This document shows positions 42,291-51,666 of a stretch of 64,000 nucleotides of DNA, piece after piece; the first letter of the stretch is position 1; each line of letters begins with the position of its first letter. The DNA is from CAVOOW01 sp963697675 (GTDB lineage Bacteria; Actinomycetota; Actinomycetes; JACCUZ01), in NCBI GenBank assembly GCA_963697675.1, contig CAVOOW010000001.1, forward strand, positions 124,001-188,000, read 5' to 3'. The translations under genes and the position numbers were made by a program. The notes beneath the pieces are model-generated. The model did not search any database and was not told the DNA's origin. It saw only the letters and a list, made by a program, of their open reading frames with translations.

Positions 42291-43447
42291 GCGCCGGACC
42301 CGATCGGCACGTACGCGCGAACGACGTAGCCGCCGTCGGGGCGAGGCCCGCTCTCGAGTCGACCTCCGTACAGCCGAACGCGCTCTCGCATCCCGGCGTG
42401 GCCGTAGCCGGTGGCCGTCGCCGTGCTGCGGCCGTTGTTCGCGACCTCGATGCGCAGCTCGTCGTCGGACCAGCAGATCTGCACCCACGCCTGCGCGGGA
42501 CCGGCGTGCTTGAGGGTGTTCGTCAGGGCTTCCTGCACGACGCGGTAGGCGGCCAGGTCGACGCCCGGTGGCAGGTCGCGGCGCGCGCCCTCGACCGCCA
42601 GATCGACCGGAAGTCCCGCGGCGCGCACCCGGTCGATCAGCGAGTCCAGCGCCTGCATGCCCGGCTGCGGCGCATAGCTGGGATTCGCCTCCTCCTCGTG
42701 GAGCATCCCCACCAGGCGACGCATCTCGGCCAGCGCCTCACGGCCGGTGCGTTCCACCGCGACGAGCGAGTCGCGTTCCCGACCCTGCTCGGGTGTGAGC
42801 CGACGACGGACGGCTCCCGCCTGCACCGTCATCACCGACACGGAGTGGGCGATGATGTCGTGCAGCTCGCGGGCGATCCGCTGCCGCTCGTCGATGACGG
42901 CCTGCCGCGCCGCCTCGACGTGCTCCTCCTCGAGCTGGACCGCGCGGCTCTCCGCGGAGCGAGCACGGACGACCGGTCCGCGAACGATCGAGCCCGCGAC
43001 CCACGCGATCGTCATGAAGGCGTTCACAGCCGCCCACTGACCCCAGTTGTGGTCGGGATGCTGCCAGGCCGCCAAAGACCCGACCAACAGGATGACCAGC
43101 AGACCCGCGACGTGGCCGATCCGCGACGTGGCCAGGTAACCGCCCAGGCCGCAGACCATCATGACGAGGAGGTAGACGAAAGCCGAGTCCAGGACCCACG
43201 CCGACGCCCATAGGGTTCCCAGGCCGAACAGGGCCAACGCGCAAATAGGCGCAACGACACCCAAGCGGTCGCGGAGCGCAACAAGGATCACAGCTCCCGC
43301 GAGAACGACAGCGATGACGGCTTCGGGACCCCGGTCGTAGGTGGTTGTCCCGACGGTCACCGTCGGGCTGACCAGATCCTCGACGAGCGCACCCGCGGCG
43401 AAGCAGGCAGCCAGCGCGATCACGGCGTGGCGCCCGAAGCGGGCCAT
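42287..43447 (-). CDS. Sensor histidine kinase (HisKA_3 type)
   Basis: The protein has 386 residues from ATG 43447, which has GGAGAG five bases upstream. Five or six membrane helices in the first 150 residues have almost no outside loop, so the signal is probably sensed in or at the membrane, as in DesK- or LiaS-like kinases. The phosphoacceptor is RQRIARELHDIIAHSVSVM; the ATPase has VVQEALTNTLKHA and GYGHAGMRERVRLYGG. It is the first gene of the kinase-regulator pair. Confidence 0.93.
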   Translation of the reverse strand: MARFGRHAVIALAACFAAGALVEDLVSPTVTVGTTTYDRGPEAVIAVVLAGAVILVALRDRLGVVAPICALALFGLGTLWASAWVLDSAFVYLLVMMVCGLGGYLATSRIGHVAGLLVILLVGSLAAWQHPDHNWGQWAAVNAFMTIAWVAGSIVRGPVVRARSAESRAVQLEEEHVEAARQAVIDERQRIARELHDIIAHSVSVMTVQAGAVRRRLTPEQGRERDSLVAVERTGREALAEMRRLVGMLHEEEANPSYAPQPGMQALDSLIDRVRAAGLPVDLAVEGARRDLPPGVDLAAYRVVQEALTNTLKHAGPAQAWVQICWSDDELRIEVANNGRSTATATGYGHAGMRERVRLYGGRLESGPRPDGGYVVRAYVPIGSGA

Positions 43448-43642
43448 CAGATCTCTCCGCACAGCTCGGACGGTAGCCCGCCGGCGCAGGTGTCCGCGTC
43501 ATCCCTGCGAATGATCCCGGCGTGCGCCTGGCGGATGACGGGGAGTCAGCAGCGCGGGCGACGACCGCGCCATGGCCTGGCTCCTACCTTCGGATTACTC
43601 AAGCGCTCCCGACCTCCGGGGGCCCGACCGAAGGAGGAAGTC

Positions 43643-44425
43643 GTGACCGCCACGACCGAGCAGTACAAGACCACCGTTGCAGCTCCCCCCGTACAGATAA
43701 AGCAGTTCAGCCTCGCCGGTGTCATCGGCACCTGGGCGGCGGCAGCCCTGCCGATGGCCGTCCTCGCCTGGGTGATCGGACCCTGGCTCGCACGCAGGTT
43801 CGACGGCCCGACGGCGACGCCGCGCGCCCTGATCCTGGCCCTGACCATCGGGCTGGTCTGGCAGTTCCTGTTGGTGATGCTCCTCGTCTACCGGGAACAA
43901 CGTTCGCTGCGATGGCGGGTCCTGAAGGACGCCCTCTGGCTGCATGCGCCGCGACGACCGAAGACCGGTCGACGCGGCGGCAAGGCCTGGCTGGTGTTGA
44001 TTCCCCTGGTGTTCGCTCTGGCGGCCGAGGAGCTCCTGCCGACGCTGCCCACTCCCGCCACCCGGGACCTCGGTCTGTTCCTCGGATCGGACGTCGGCCA
44101 GACGTTCATGTCCGGCAACTGGGTCTGGTTCGCGATCCTGTTCGCGAGCTTCCTGTTCAACACCGTGCTCGGCGAGGAGCTGCTGTTCCGCGGTCTGCTG
44201 CTGCCGCGGATGCAAGGTGTCTTCGGCCGGTGGGACTGGGCCGGCAACGGGGTCCTGTTCGCCCTCTACCACCTGCACGTGCCGTGGGTGATACCGCAGA
44301 CCTTCGTGGACAGCGTCGTGCCCTACGCGGCCAAGCGCTACAACAGCGCGCTGGTCGGTATTGCCGCCCACAGTGTCCAGAGCGTCTTCTTCACCGTCGT
44401 GACGCTCGCCCTGGTGCTCCGCTAG
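43643..44425 (+). CDS. CPBP family intramembrane glutamic endopeptidase
   Basis: The protein has 260 residues. GTG 43643 has AAGGAGG six bases before it. Eight or so hydrophobic stretches contain the Abi/CAAX motifs: GEELLFRGLLLPRM (E-E-x3-R), FALYHLHVPW (F-x3-H) and LVGIAAHSVQS (third motif with His). Such proteases process prenylated or peptide substrates in the membrane. A cysteine-free N-terminus of about 30 residues is soluble. It is divergent from the two-component operon and could be one of its targets. It ends 4 bp inside the converging oxidoreductase gene. Confidence 0.88.
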   Translation: MTATTEQYKTTVAAPPVQIKQFSLAGVIGTWAAAALPMAVLAWVIGPWLARRFDGPTATPRALILALTIGLVWQFLLVMLLVYREQRSLRWRVLKDALWLHAPRRPKTGRRGGKAWLVLIPLVFALAAEELLPTLPTPATRDLGLFLGSDVGQTFMSGNWVWFAILFASFLFNTVLGEELLFRGLLLPRMQGVFGRWDWAGNGVLFALYHLHVPWVIPQTFVDSVVPYAAKRYNSALVGIAAHSVQSVFFTVVTLALVLR

Positions 44426-45582
44426 GTCGGTGGGTTTCCTGGTACGGGGGTCCAGGCCCGGTTGAACCACCGGTGGACACGCTCGGACCCGAAGGCGGTC
44501 TTGTCAGCGGCCAGGTCGATGGAGGGGCCCTCGAGGCTCCCGGACGGGACCTGGCCGCTGACGAACGTGACGTCAACCTTGGCGACCAGGTCGTGCCCGA
44601 ACTCCAGATAGCAGATGCCGCGGCCGTCGTAGGTCGTCGGCGAGGACTGGCCCCGCAACCGTGCGGATATCCCTGCCGCGGCGACAACGGCCTGCCCTTC
44701 GGCGAAGACTCCCGCCTTCGGTGTTCCGACGCTGGTGACGTCTCCGACCGCATAGACATCGCGGAAGCTGGTCTCGAGGGTCAACGGGTTCACCGGGACC
44801 CACCCGTCCACGGTCAACCCGGAGTCGACCACCACAGCGGGGGCGTGGTGGACCGGCACACCGAGAAAGAGGTCGTACGGCAGTTCCCCGCCACCGCTGA
44901 GCAGTGCCACCTTGCGATCCGGGTCCAAGGCGCGTACGAGCTGCCCCGGGTGCCACTCGATGCCACGTTCGGCGAACGCGGCGAGAACCGCCTCCGAGGC
45001 CTGCGGAGATGGCGGGATCGGCACGCCGAGGGGCATCACGAGCGACACCTGCGACGCATCGAGCAGACCCCGCTCCTGGAGGAACTCGTGGGTCAGCAGG
45101 GCGGTCTCACTCGGCGCCGGCGGGCACTTGAACGGTGTCGACGTCACACCGATCAGCACCCGCCCTCCCTCGAACCGCATGAGCACATCGCGCAGGGCGA
45201 AGGCACCCGCGACGGTGTAGAACTCGTGCCCGCCTTCGACGAACCCAGGAGTCGCACCCGGGTCGACGTCGGCGCCGAGAGCGACGACCAGGACGTCCGC
45301 GTCGAAGGTGGCGCTGTCCGTTGTCACTCGCCTGGCCACCGGATCCAGCGAGCGGACCGTTGCCTGCACGAAGCGAACTCCCGGCCGGACAAGATCGACG
45401 TAACGATGCACGACGTGGTCGGCGCTCGCCCTGCTGAACATCACGTCCAGCTTCGAGAAGCCGAAGACGAAGCTGTCGGCCTGGTCGATCAGAACCACGT
45501 CGGCGTCCGGGCCGAACTCCAGCGACAACAAGGTCGCGAGCTCCAGCCCACCGAAACCGGCTCCGAGGATCACCACCCGCAT
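44422..45582 (-). CDS. FAD/NAD(P)-binding oxidoreductase (sulfide:quinone reductase-like)
   Basis: The protein has 386 residues. The FAD fold begins VVILGAGFGGLELATLLSL, with the second flavin contact VYAVGDVTSVGTPKAGVFAEG and a central motif FKCPPAPSETALL whose Cys matches one of the redox cysteines of the SQR family. The other SQR cysteines are not obvious, so a simpler NADH:quinone or rubredoxin-type role is possible. A C-terminal amphipathic region may bind the membrane. Stands alone. Confidence 0.85.
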   Translation of the reverse strand: MRVVILGAGFGGLELATLLSLEFGPDADVVLIDQADSFVFGFSKLDVMFSRASADHVVHRYVDLVRPGVRFVQATVRSLDPVARRVTTDSATFDADVLVVALGADVDPGATPGFVEGGHEFYTVAGAFALRDVLMRFEGGRVLIGVTSTPFKCPPAPSETALLTHEFLQERGLLDASQVSLVMPLGVPIPPSPQASEAVLAAFAERGIEWHPGQLVRALDPDRKVALLSGGGELPYDLFLGVPVHHAPAVVVDSGLTVDGWVPVNPLTLETSFRDVYAVGDVTSVGTPKAGVFAEGQAVVAAAGISARLRGQSSPTTYDGRGICYLEFGHDLVAKVDVTFVSGQVPSGSLEGPSIDLAADKTAFGSERVHRWFNRAWTPVPGNPPT

Positions 45583-45613
45583 GGGCGAACCCTAGACGCG
45601 TTAGCGTCGGCAG

Positions 45614-46195
45614 GTGCCGTCGAAGCCGAAGTCCGATGTGGTCGAGGTGATCGCTTTCCGCGACGCCGCCGAGTTCGAGACGTGGCTTGCCGAGCATGTC
45701 GACGTCACGGCCGGCGTCTGGCTCAAGATCGCGAAGAAGGGGTCCGGCGTCGCGTCACTGACCGACGACGAGGCCGTCGACCTCGGGTTGTGCTTCGGCT
45801 GGATCTCCGGCCAGCGCAAGGCTTACGACGAGGTCTACTACCTGCAGAAGTACGTGCCGCGGCGGCCGCGGAGCCGATGGTCGCAGGTGAACGTGCGCAA
45901 GGTCGAAGAGCTGCTCGCGACCGGCCGGATGCGACCGTCCGGCCTGGCCGAGGTCGAAGCCGCCAAGGCCGACGGGCGATGGGATGCCGCCTACGAGTCT
46001 CAGGCGCTGGCCACGGTCCCGCCCGATCTCGCCGACGCGCTTGTGGCGAGCCCACGGGCTGCGCGTGCCTTCGAATCGCTGAGCAAGACCAGGCGGTATG
46101 CCGTCATCCTGGACCTGGTCACCACCCGAACGCCCCGGACCAGGTCCGCGCACCTCCGCAAGGCCATCACTGCCCTGGAAGCGAGCGCTGACTAG
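45614..46195 (+). CDS. YdeI/OmpD-associated family protein
   Basis: The protein has 193 residues. FRDAAEFETWLAEHVD, VWLKIAKKGSGVASLTDDEA, LGLCFGWISGQRKAYDE and YLQKYVPRRPRSRWSQVN are unmistakable for the YdeI family, then a helical tail (PDLADALVASPRAARAFESL). Some members are linked to resistance to cationic peptides, without known mechanism. Its stop overlaps the converging aminotransferase gene by 4 bp. Confidence 0.93.
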   Translation: MPSKPKSDVVEVIAFRDAAEFETWLAEHVDVTAGVWLKIAKKGSGVASLTDDEAVDLGLCFGWISGQRKAYDEVYYLQKYVPRRPRSRWSQVNVRKVEELLATGRMRPSGLAEVEAAKADGRWDAAYESQALATVPPDLADALVASPRAARAFESLSKTRRYAVILDLVTTRTPRTRSAHLRKAITALEASAD

Positions 46196-47232
46196 CCGCT
46201 CATCGCGGCGACGGCGAGGTCTACGTCGTGCTGCTGGTTGTACAGGTGGAAGGAAACCCGCGCCCGTCCCGCTCGCACCGATGTGCGGACACCGGCCAGG
46301 GACAGGCGCTCTGCGGCGTCGTCGCGGCTCACGGTGACGATGGCCGACCCACCGGGTGGCAGGTCGAGCGAGGTGAGGAAGCGGTCGGCGAGCCCGACGT
46401 TGTGGGCACAGACCTCTCCGATGTCCAGCTGAGCGAGCAGCTCGAGGGTGTGCGCGGCCCCGACCCAGCTGAACCACACAGGTGACGTGTCGAGCCGCCG
46501 CGCGTCGGCGGCGAGGCGCAGCGGGCCGCCGTAGATCGAGGTCCAGACGTCGGCGCCTGCGTACCAGCCTGCAGAAACAGGTGTGACCGCATCAAGCAGA
46601 GACGGGCGCACCGCGAGGAAAGCAACGCCGCGGGGACAGAGCAGCCACTTGTACCCCGCACACACCACATAGTCGACGCGGGAGCAGTCCAACGGCAGCC
46701 AGCCGCACGACTGCGTGACGTCGAGCAACACTCGAGCCCCGTGCTGCGCAGCGGCTTCGAGCAGTGCCTCGACATCCACTCGGCGGCCGTCCGCGGACTG
46801 CACAGCGCTCACCGCGACCAGGTCGGTGTGCTCGTCGACTGACGCAGGCAGGTCTTCCAGGCTCACCTCGCGAACGGTGAGGCGTCCCTGTTCCTGTTGG
46901 GCCAGGAAGGGAAACAGCACTGACGTGAAGTCCCCGGCGGCGACCAGGACGTTGCTGCCGTCGGCCAGCGACGAGGCGATCGGGCCCACGAGCCCGGACA
47001 CGGTCGAGCCGACCGCGACGGTTTCCGCGGGAACGCCGGCGATGGCCGCCCACGCACGGCGGCCACGGTCGACGTACTCGTCGTAGTCCTGCGGCCGCGC
47101 CCGCCCGTGCCGCCAGCTCTCGAGGGCAGCCACGACCGCGTCGACAGCGGCGGTCGGCGGCAGTCCGATCGAGGCCGAATCCAGATAGCCAGGAACGTTC
47201 TCGAACCAGCCGCTCCAGCTCTCCTGAGTCAC
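46192..47232 (-). CDS. Class V aminotransferase / cysteine desulfurase-like PLP enzyme
   Basis: The protein has 346 residues. GYLDSASIGLPPTAAVDAVV opens the fold, VSAVQSADGRRVDVEAL and VLLDVTQSCGWLPLDCS hold the PLP-contacting Asp and Gln, and VVCAGYKWLLCPRG supplies the Schiff-base lysine. The catalytic Cys loop of true desulfurases is not evident, so an aminotransferase or kynureninase-like role is more likely. It starts 10 bp after the (frameshift-corrected) end of the GNAT gene. Confidence 0.88.
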   Translation of the reverse strand: MTQESWSGWFENVPGYLDSASIGLPPTAAVDAVVAALESWRHGRARPQDYDEYVDRGRRAWAAIAGVPAETVAVGSTVSGLVGPIASSLADGSNVLVAAGDFTSVLFPFLAQQEQGRLTVREVSLEDLPASVDEHTDLVAVSAVQSADGRRVDVEALLEAAAQHGARVLLDVTQSCGWLPLDCSRVDYVVCAGYKWLLCPRGVAFLAVRPSLLDAVTPVSAGWYAGADVWTSIYGGPLRLAADARRLDTSPVWFSWVGAAHTLELLAQLDIGEVCAHNVGLADRFLTSLDLPPGGSAIVTVSRDDAAERLSLAGVRTSVRAGRARVSFHLYNQQHDVDLAVAAMSG

Positions 47233-47241
47233 CGCACCACC

Positions 47242-47946
47242 CTAGACAAGGCGACGGAGAAAGGTATAGGTGAAGTCTCTTACGAGGGCTGAAACCTATT
47301 GCCCGATAAAGGCGAATGGCATTCTCATTGGTTGCAGCAACGTGCAGGAGCGGTGTCTCACCGCGTTCACGGATGCCGTGCGCCACCGCCCTGGTCAGCC
47401 GGCTCGCGAGGCCCTGCCCGCGCGCCGCCGGGTCCGTGCATATCGCGCTGATCTCGGTCCAGCCCTCGGGGTGGAGGCGTTCACCCGCCATCGCGATGAG
47501 CTGTCCCTCTCGTCGGAAGCCGAGATAGGTGCCGAGCAAGCGGGTGCCCCTCGTGAACGGCCCGGGTTGGGTGCGCTCAGCCAGGTCGACCATGTCGTCG
47601 GTGTCGGGCGCGCCGAGCACCGTGACCTCGGGGTCGGGCTCATCGAGCAACGCGTCGGTGGCGACCATCTGGATGGCGAGCCCCTCGACCTCGACGTCCC
47701 AGCCAGCCGGCGGCGCAGGCGCCAACAGCTGTGAGCCGAACAGGATGACGGTCTCCCCCGGCGTCACAAGGGTGCGCAGCTCCGCCCAGGCTTCGCCGTC
47801 GTGCTCCGACGCGATAGCAGCAAAGGGCGACATGCCAGATCGATAGCGCCGAGCCGTGCCATGGCCTTCGCCAGCGCCGCGTGTGGTCCGGTCAGTGAGG
47901 ACCACGCCGGGTTGTCGAGCGGGTGGGCAGAGGCACCCGGGTGCAT
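47242..47946 (-). pseudogene. FR47-like GNAT acetyltransferase, two frameshifts
   Basis: ATG 47946 (GGAGAG upstream) begins MHPGASAHPLDNPAWSSL and GPHAALAKAMARLG in one frame. Near 47850 the reading moves to SPFAAIASEHDGEAWAEL and continues through the acetyl-CoA loop DPAARGQGLASRLTRAV and NENAIRLYRAIGFSPRKR. Near 47275 it must change again to end FTYTFLRRLV and TAG at 47242; without this the frame would run on antisense-like through the aminotransferase gene. Intact, it would be about 234 residues. The N-terminal half before the GNAT core is typical of FR47 proteins. Confidence 0.75.
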
Positions 47947-47985
47947 GTCAGTCTCTCCGGTCGGTCGCAATGGCATCATCGGACG

Positions 47986-49357
47986 GTGAACACGCGCACC
48001 CCGGAAACTTACCGAGATGTCGCCGAGGCGGCGTGGAGTTGGGTCCTCGCGCAGGTGCGCTGGGACGACGGACCGTGGATCCCGGGGTCGGTCACGACGC
48101 CAGCCACCACGGACATCCCGGCCGACCGCGACGGCATGCACAGCGGCATCGGCGGGCTCGCCCACGTGCTGGCAGAGATCCGGCTCGCGCGGCCGTGGAC
48201 GGCGCCGGAACAGGATCTGGCGGACGGGATCGCGCAGCGGATCCGGAGCCGCATCGCACAGGTGAGACGGACGCCACCTATTTCGACGGGCTGGTCAGCA
48301 TGATCGGGGCCCTGACGGCACTCAACGCCGACGGTGTCGACGGTGTCGACGGTGTCGATGGTGTCGAGGTGTCCACGGTGTCGACCAGGCGATCGGCCGG
48401 CTCGAGGACCTGGCCACCGCCGACGGCTGGTCCCAGACGATCATCGGCGGGCCGCGCTATCTCCCCGGCGCGCGCGTCAACGACCTCACCCTCGGCACGG
48501 CGGGCGTCCTGCTGGGTGCGCTCTGGGCGCGCCGGCACGGGGCGGCCCGGGCACAGCAGGTGGCCGAGCACGCCGCGGGCGTGCTGCTGGCCGAGGCGGA
48601 GCAGGTGCCGACCGGCACCAACTGGCGATTCGTGCCGCAGCGCTTTCACGCCGGCGAGGCGATCGAGATGCCGAACCTCTCGCACGGCGTGGCCGGCATC
48701 GCTGCTGCCCTGGCTGCTGCCGGGACAGAGATGACCCGTCCGGACCTGGTCGCGGTTGCCCGCAGCGGCGCCGAGCACCTGGTGTCGCTCGGGGACCGGA
48801 CCGGGGAGGGCTTCGTCGTGCCTCGGTCCATCCCGCACACGATCCCTGACGTCGACCTGGTCACCTTCACGTGGTGCCACGGTCCGACCGGCACCTCGTC
48901 GCTCTTCCTCGCGCTGGACCTGGCGGGCGTCGAGGAGGTGGCCGGACTGAGCCCGCTGGACTGGCACCGCCGGTGCCTGCACAGCGTGCGGACGTCGGGG
49001 CTGCCGGCGCGGCTGTACCCCGGCTTCTGGGACAACGACGGACGCTGCTGCGGCACAGCGGGGGTGGGAGACGTGTTCCTCGACTCCTGGCACCGGGCCG
49101 GCAACGAGGAGGATCTGCACTTCGCTCTGGAGCTCGCTGACGCCTTGATCGAGCGAGCGGTGTGGGACGGGCCGCAGGCGTGCTGGAGGTTCGTCGAGCA
49201 CCGCGCCGAGGAGCCGCTGCTGCCACCCGGCGTCGGCTGGATGCAGGGCGCCGCCGGCATCGCTGCGTACCTCTTCCGCGTTTCCCGCGTCGTCGGTGAC
49301 CCGGACGGCGCCGCTGCCGTTGCGCGCATGGACACCTGGTGGGCCTGTGGGTCGTGA
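47986..49357 (+). pseudogene. LanC-like protein, two single-base frameshifts
   Basis: GTG 47986 opens TPETYRDVAEAAWSWVLAQ and SGIGGLAHVLAEIRLARP. One G seems missing near 48267 (CAGGTGAGAC), after which ETDATYFDGLVSMIGAL continues. A second G is missing in a 9-bp repeat tract at about 48369, after which AIGRLEDLATADGW, the zinc motif TFTWCHGPTGTSSL and DNDGRCCGTAGVGDVF, and WMQGAAGIAAYLF complete an alpha/alpha-barrel LanC fold of about 455 residues. In LanC and LANCL proteins the second zinc motif is C-H-G; here it is C-C-G. No lanthipeptide precursor or dehydratase is nearby. Confidence 0.75.
48333..48385 (+). repeat. In-gene 9-bp tandem repeat coding (GVD)n
   Basis: Six units of GGTGTCGAC or near variants run from 48333 to 48385 inside the LanC-like gene. 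All have nine bases except the fifth (48369-48376), which has eight. Restoring one G there makes the repeat code Gly-Val-Asp-like triplets in frame with both flanks. It is a slippage-prone tract whose length could switch the gene on and off. Confidence 0.85.
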
Positions 49358-50241
49358 CGCGCGTTTCGTCACAGCAGGAGACGGGCGCACGCTCTGCTTC
49401 GCGGAGTGGGGCTCCCCCGACGGCTTTCCCATCGTCTTCCTGCACGGCACGCCGGGTGGGCGCCTGAACCGCATTCCGGACGAGAATGTCTACCGTTCGT
49501 TGGGGATTCGCTGGATCACCTACGACCGTCCGGGCTATGGATACTCGGAGAGACTCGCGGGCCGAACTGTGGTCGACTGCGTCTCCGACGTCACGGCGAT
49601 CGTCGACCACCTGGGCGTCGCCGAGTTCGCGGTGACGGGGTCGTCCGGCGGTGCGCCGCACGTGCTGGCCGTGTGCGCCCGGTTGGCCGACCGGGTTGTG
49701 CGGGCGCGCTGCAACGTCGGCATCGCTCCGTACGACGCGCCAGGTCTGGACTTCTTCGCCGGGATGGACCCGCTGAACGTCGCCGAGTTCAGGACTGGCC
49801 GTCGAGGATGAGGCCGCTCTGGTGTCGGAACTGCGGCGTCAGCTGGGGGAGATGGCCGCCCGGATGGCCGTTGACCCGTCTGCGTTCGTCAGCGAGGACT
49901 GGGCGCTCGACCCGGCCGACCGCGCCGTGCTCGCCAAACCCGAACAAGCTGACCTGAACGTGGCGATCAGCGAGGAGCTCGTCCGCGGAGGTCTGTGGGG
50001 ATGGGTCGATGACAGCCTGGCGTTCGTCCGGCCGTGGGGGTTCGACGTGGCCGAGGTCTCTGTCCCGGTGCGGGTCACCTACGGCGCCAGGGATGTCATC
50101 GTCCCCGCGGGACACGGCGAATGGCTGGGACGCCACGTCCCCGATGCGGAAGTCATCGTGGACGACGACGCGGGGCATTTCTCCGAGCTCGACAAGACGA
50201 TTGCGATGCTGTCCTGGCTAGGGCGACCAGCCGGCGCTTAG
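49347..50241 (+). pseudogene. Alpha/beta hydrolase (proline iminopeptidase-like), one frameshift
   Basis: GTG 49347 overlaps the LanC-like stop by 11 bp. FAEWGSPDGFPIVFLHGTPG, WITYDRPGYGYSERL and the nucleophile FAVTGSSGGAPHVLAV are in the first frame, which stops at 49811. Near 49793 the reading changes to LAVEDEAALVSELRRQLG and continues through VTYGARDVIVPAGHGEWL (acid) and DDDAGHFSELDKT (His) to 50241. One indel separates a complete catalytic triad. Corrected length is about 297. It is translationally linked to the LanC-like gene. Confidence 0.78.
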
Positions 50242-50766
50242 CAGGGCGTCGAGCTGTTCACGCATCCATGGGCTGTACGACGACGGCTGGGCGTCGACCG
50301 CCCCCGGCACGTCCGCGTAGGGCATCCATCGCAGGTCGCTGACCTCAGTGGGGTTCGGTTCCGGCGGTAGGAGCAGCTCGGCCACGTACACGGGACAGAT
50401 CTCGTTCTCGACCGTGCCGTCGTCCATGACCGCGCGATAGCGGAAGTCCGGCAGCACGGCCACGGGTTCGCGCAGCCGAGTGCCGAGCTCGTGCAGGGCC
50501 CTCCGGTGCACGGCGTCCTCGACGCGCTCGCCCGGAGCCGGATGCCCGCAGAACGAGTTGGTCCAGGCACCGGGCCAGGTGCGCTTGGCGGCGGCCCGCT
50601 GGGTCAGCAACGTCCGGCCCTGCTCGTCGACCACCCAGCAGGAGAAGGCCAGGTGCAGCGGGGTGTTGCGGTGATGAACATCGGCCTTGTCAGCCGAACC
50701 GCATGGCCGGCCGTCGTCGTCGAGCAGCACGACCATCTCGACACCCGCACTGTCCCCCAGAGTCAT
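50218..50766 (-). CDS. idi: Isopentenyl-diphosphate delta-isomerase, type I
   Basis: The protein has 182 residues. The Nudix-related fold shows HHRNTPLHLAFSCWVVD, RAAAKRTWPGAWTNSFCGHP with the active Cys in SFCGHP, HRRALHELGTRL, and the catalytic Glu in VENEICPVYVAEL. It interconverts IPP and DMAPP for isoprenoid synthesis and needs magnesium or manganese. No other isoprenoid gene is near. It overlaps the converging hydrolase gene by 24 bp. Confidence 0.95.
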   Translation of the reverse strand: MTLGDSAGVEMVVLLDDDGRPCGSADKADVHHRNTPLHLAFSCWVVDEQGRTLLTQRAAAKRTWPGAWTNSFCGHPAPGERVEDAVHRRALHELGTRLREPVAVLPDFRYRAVMDDGTVENEICPVYVAELLLPPEPNPTEVSDLRWMPYADVPGAVDAQPSSYSPWMREQLDALLSAGWSP

Positions 50767-50776
50767 GCATCAGACC

Positions 50777-51652
50777 CTACGTTTGGTCGGCAACGACTTG
50801 TTCGACGGTGCGCTTCGCCTGCGCCACAAACCCTGGGTTCGTCTCGGCGTAGTAGGGGATGATCATGATCGCCTGAAGGAGCGCGAAGCCTCGTGCCCGG
50901 TCCCACATGCCGTCGTCGACGTCGAGCGCGCTGCGGAAAGCCTCTCGACCGGTCGGGCCGAACACGCTCCACGCGGGGATCACGTCCGCGGCCGGGTCGC
51001 CGATCCCGACACCGCCGAAGTCGATCACGGCGCGGAGCCGGCCGCCTCGAACGAGCAGGTTGGGCCTGAGCAGATCGGAGTGGATCCAGACAGGCGTCCC
51101 CGCCCACACCGGCGCTTCGAGTGCCCGATCCCAGGCCGACGTTGCCGCATCATGGTCGATGACATCCCGTGCAGCGTCGATCCCTGCCCGCGTGCCGGTG
51201 TCGTGCTCGCGTATTGGCGGGCGTCCCCCGCGCGGTGCACTCGCGTCGGGAGCGATGCCGCGCAGCTCGCCCACGAACTGCGCCAGGTCCTCGGCTGCCC
51301 GTTGTTCATCGTCGACGAGCCCGTCCGCATAGGGCTCACCGTCGATCCATCGGTAGATCGCCCACGGAAACGGGTAGCCGCACGCGGGAGTGCCGTGCGC
51401 AACCGGTTCGGGGGTCCCGAGCGACAGGTGCGGAGCAAGCCGCGGCAGCCACTGCCACTCCTTCTCCAGGTCCCCTGCCCACGACTGCACGCGCGGCAGC
51501 CGCGCGTAGAGGTCGTCACCCAGTCGGTAGATGGCGTTCACCGTGCCCGTCGACCGAAGGGCACTGATCGGCACGCCGGTCAGCTCGGGGAACTGTTCGG
51601 CCACGAGACACCCGACGAGGTCGGAGTCGATGTCGACCTCGTCGGCGTGCAT
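50777..51652 (-). CDS. Aminoglycoside phosphotransferase (APH) family kinase
   Basis: The protein has 291 residues. The kinase-like fold shows STGTVNAIYRLGDDLYARL, PWAIYRWIDGEPY, the catalytic loop WIHSDLLRPNLLV (H-x-D-x4-N) and the metal-binding AVIDFGGVGIGDPAAD. It is close to the branch often annotated as aminoglycoside or macrolide phosphotransferase in soil actinobacteria; resistance is not implied. It lies 10 bp upstream of idi and 14 bp after the membrane-protein operon partner, with shared direction. Confidence 0.92.
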   Translation of the reverse strand: MHADEVDIDSDLVGCLVAEQFPELTGVPISALRSTGTVNAIYRLGDDLYARLPRVQSWAGDLEKEWQWLPRLAPHLSLGTPEPVAHGTPACGYPFPWAIYRWIDGEPYADGLVDDEQRAAEDLAQFVGELRGIAPDASAPRGGRPPIREHDTGTRAGIDAARDVIDHDAATSAWDRALEAPVWAGTPVWIHSDLLRPNLLVRGGRLRAVIDFGGVGIGDPAADVIPAWSVFGPTGREAFRSALDVDDGMWDRARGFALLQAIMIIPYYAETNPGFVAQAKRTVEQVVADQT

Positions 51653-51666
51653 CCGCCTCTGGCTGG

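Noticed and set aside
41619..42488. Longer response regulator starting inside the kinase gene
   Set aside because: The extra residues are an out-of-frame reading of the kinase ATPase domain; ATG 42290 overlaps the kinase stop and starts the receiver domain.
43522..46191. 889-codon plus-strand open frame across three genes
   Set aside because: It runs in the wrong frame through the CPBP gene, antisense to the oxidoreductase and through YdeI. Absence of stops reflects the high GC content, and no domain is recognisable.
46592..47905. 437-residue GNAT fusion reading through the aminotransferase gene
   Set aside because: After the GNAT core the frame is an out-of-frame reading of a well-conserved PLP enzyme; a frame change near 47275 gives the usual GNAT ending and a stop.
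47986..49357. Lanthipeptide biosynthetic cluster
   Set aside because: No precursor peptide, LanB/LanM dehydratase, protease or exporter is adjacent; neighbours are a GNAT and a hydrolase.
50777..51652. Antibiotic resistance determinant
   Set aside because: The kinase motifs are complete, but chromosomal APH-like proteins with unknown substrates are common in soil actinobacteria and nothing nearby suggests resistance.
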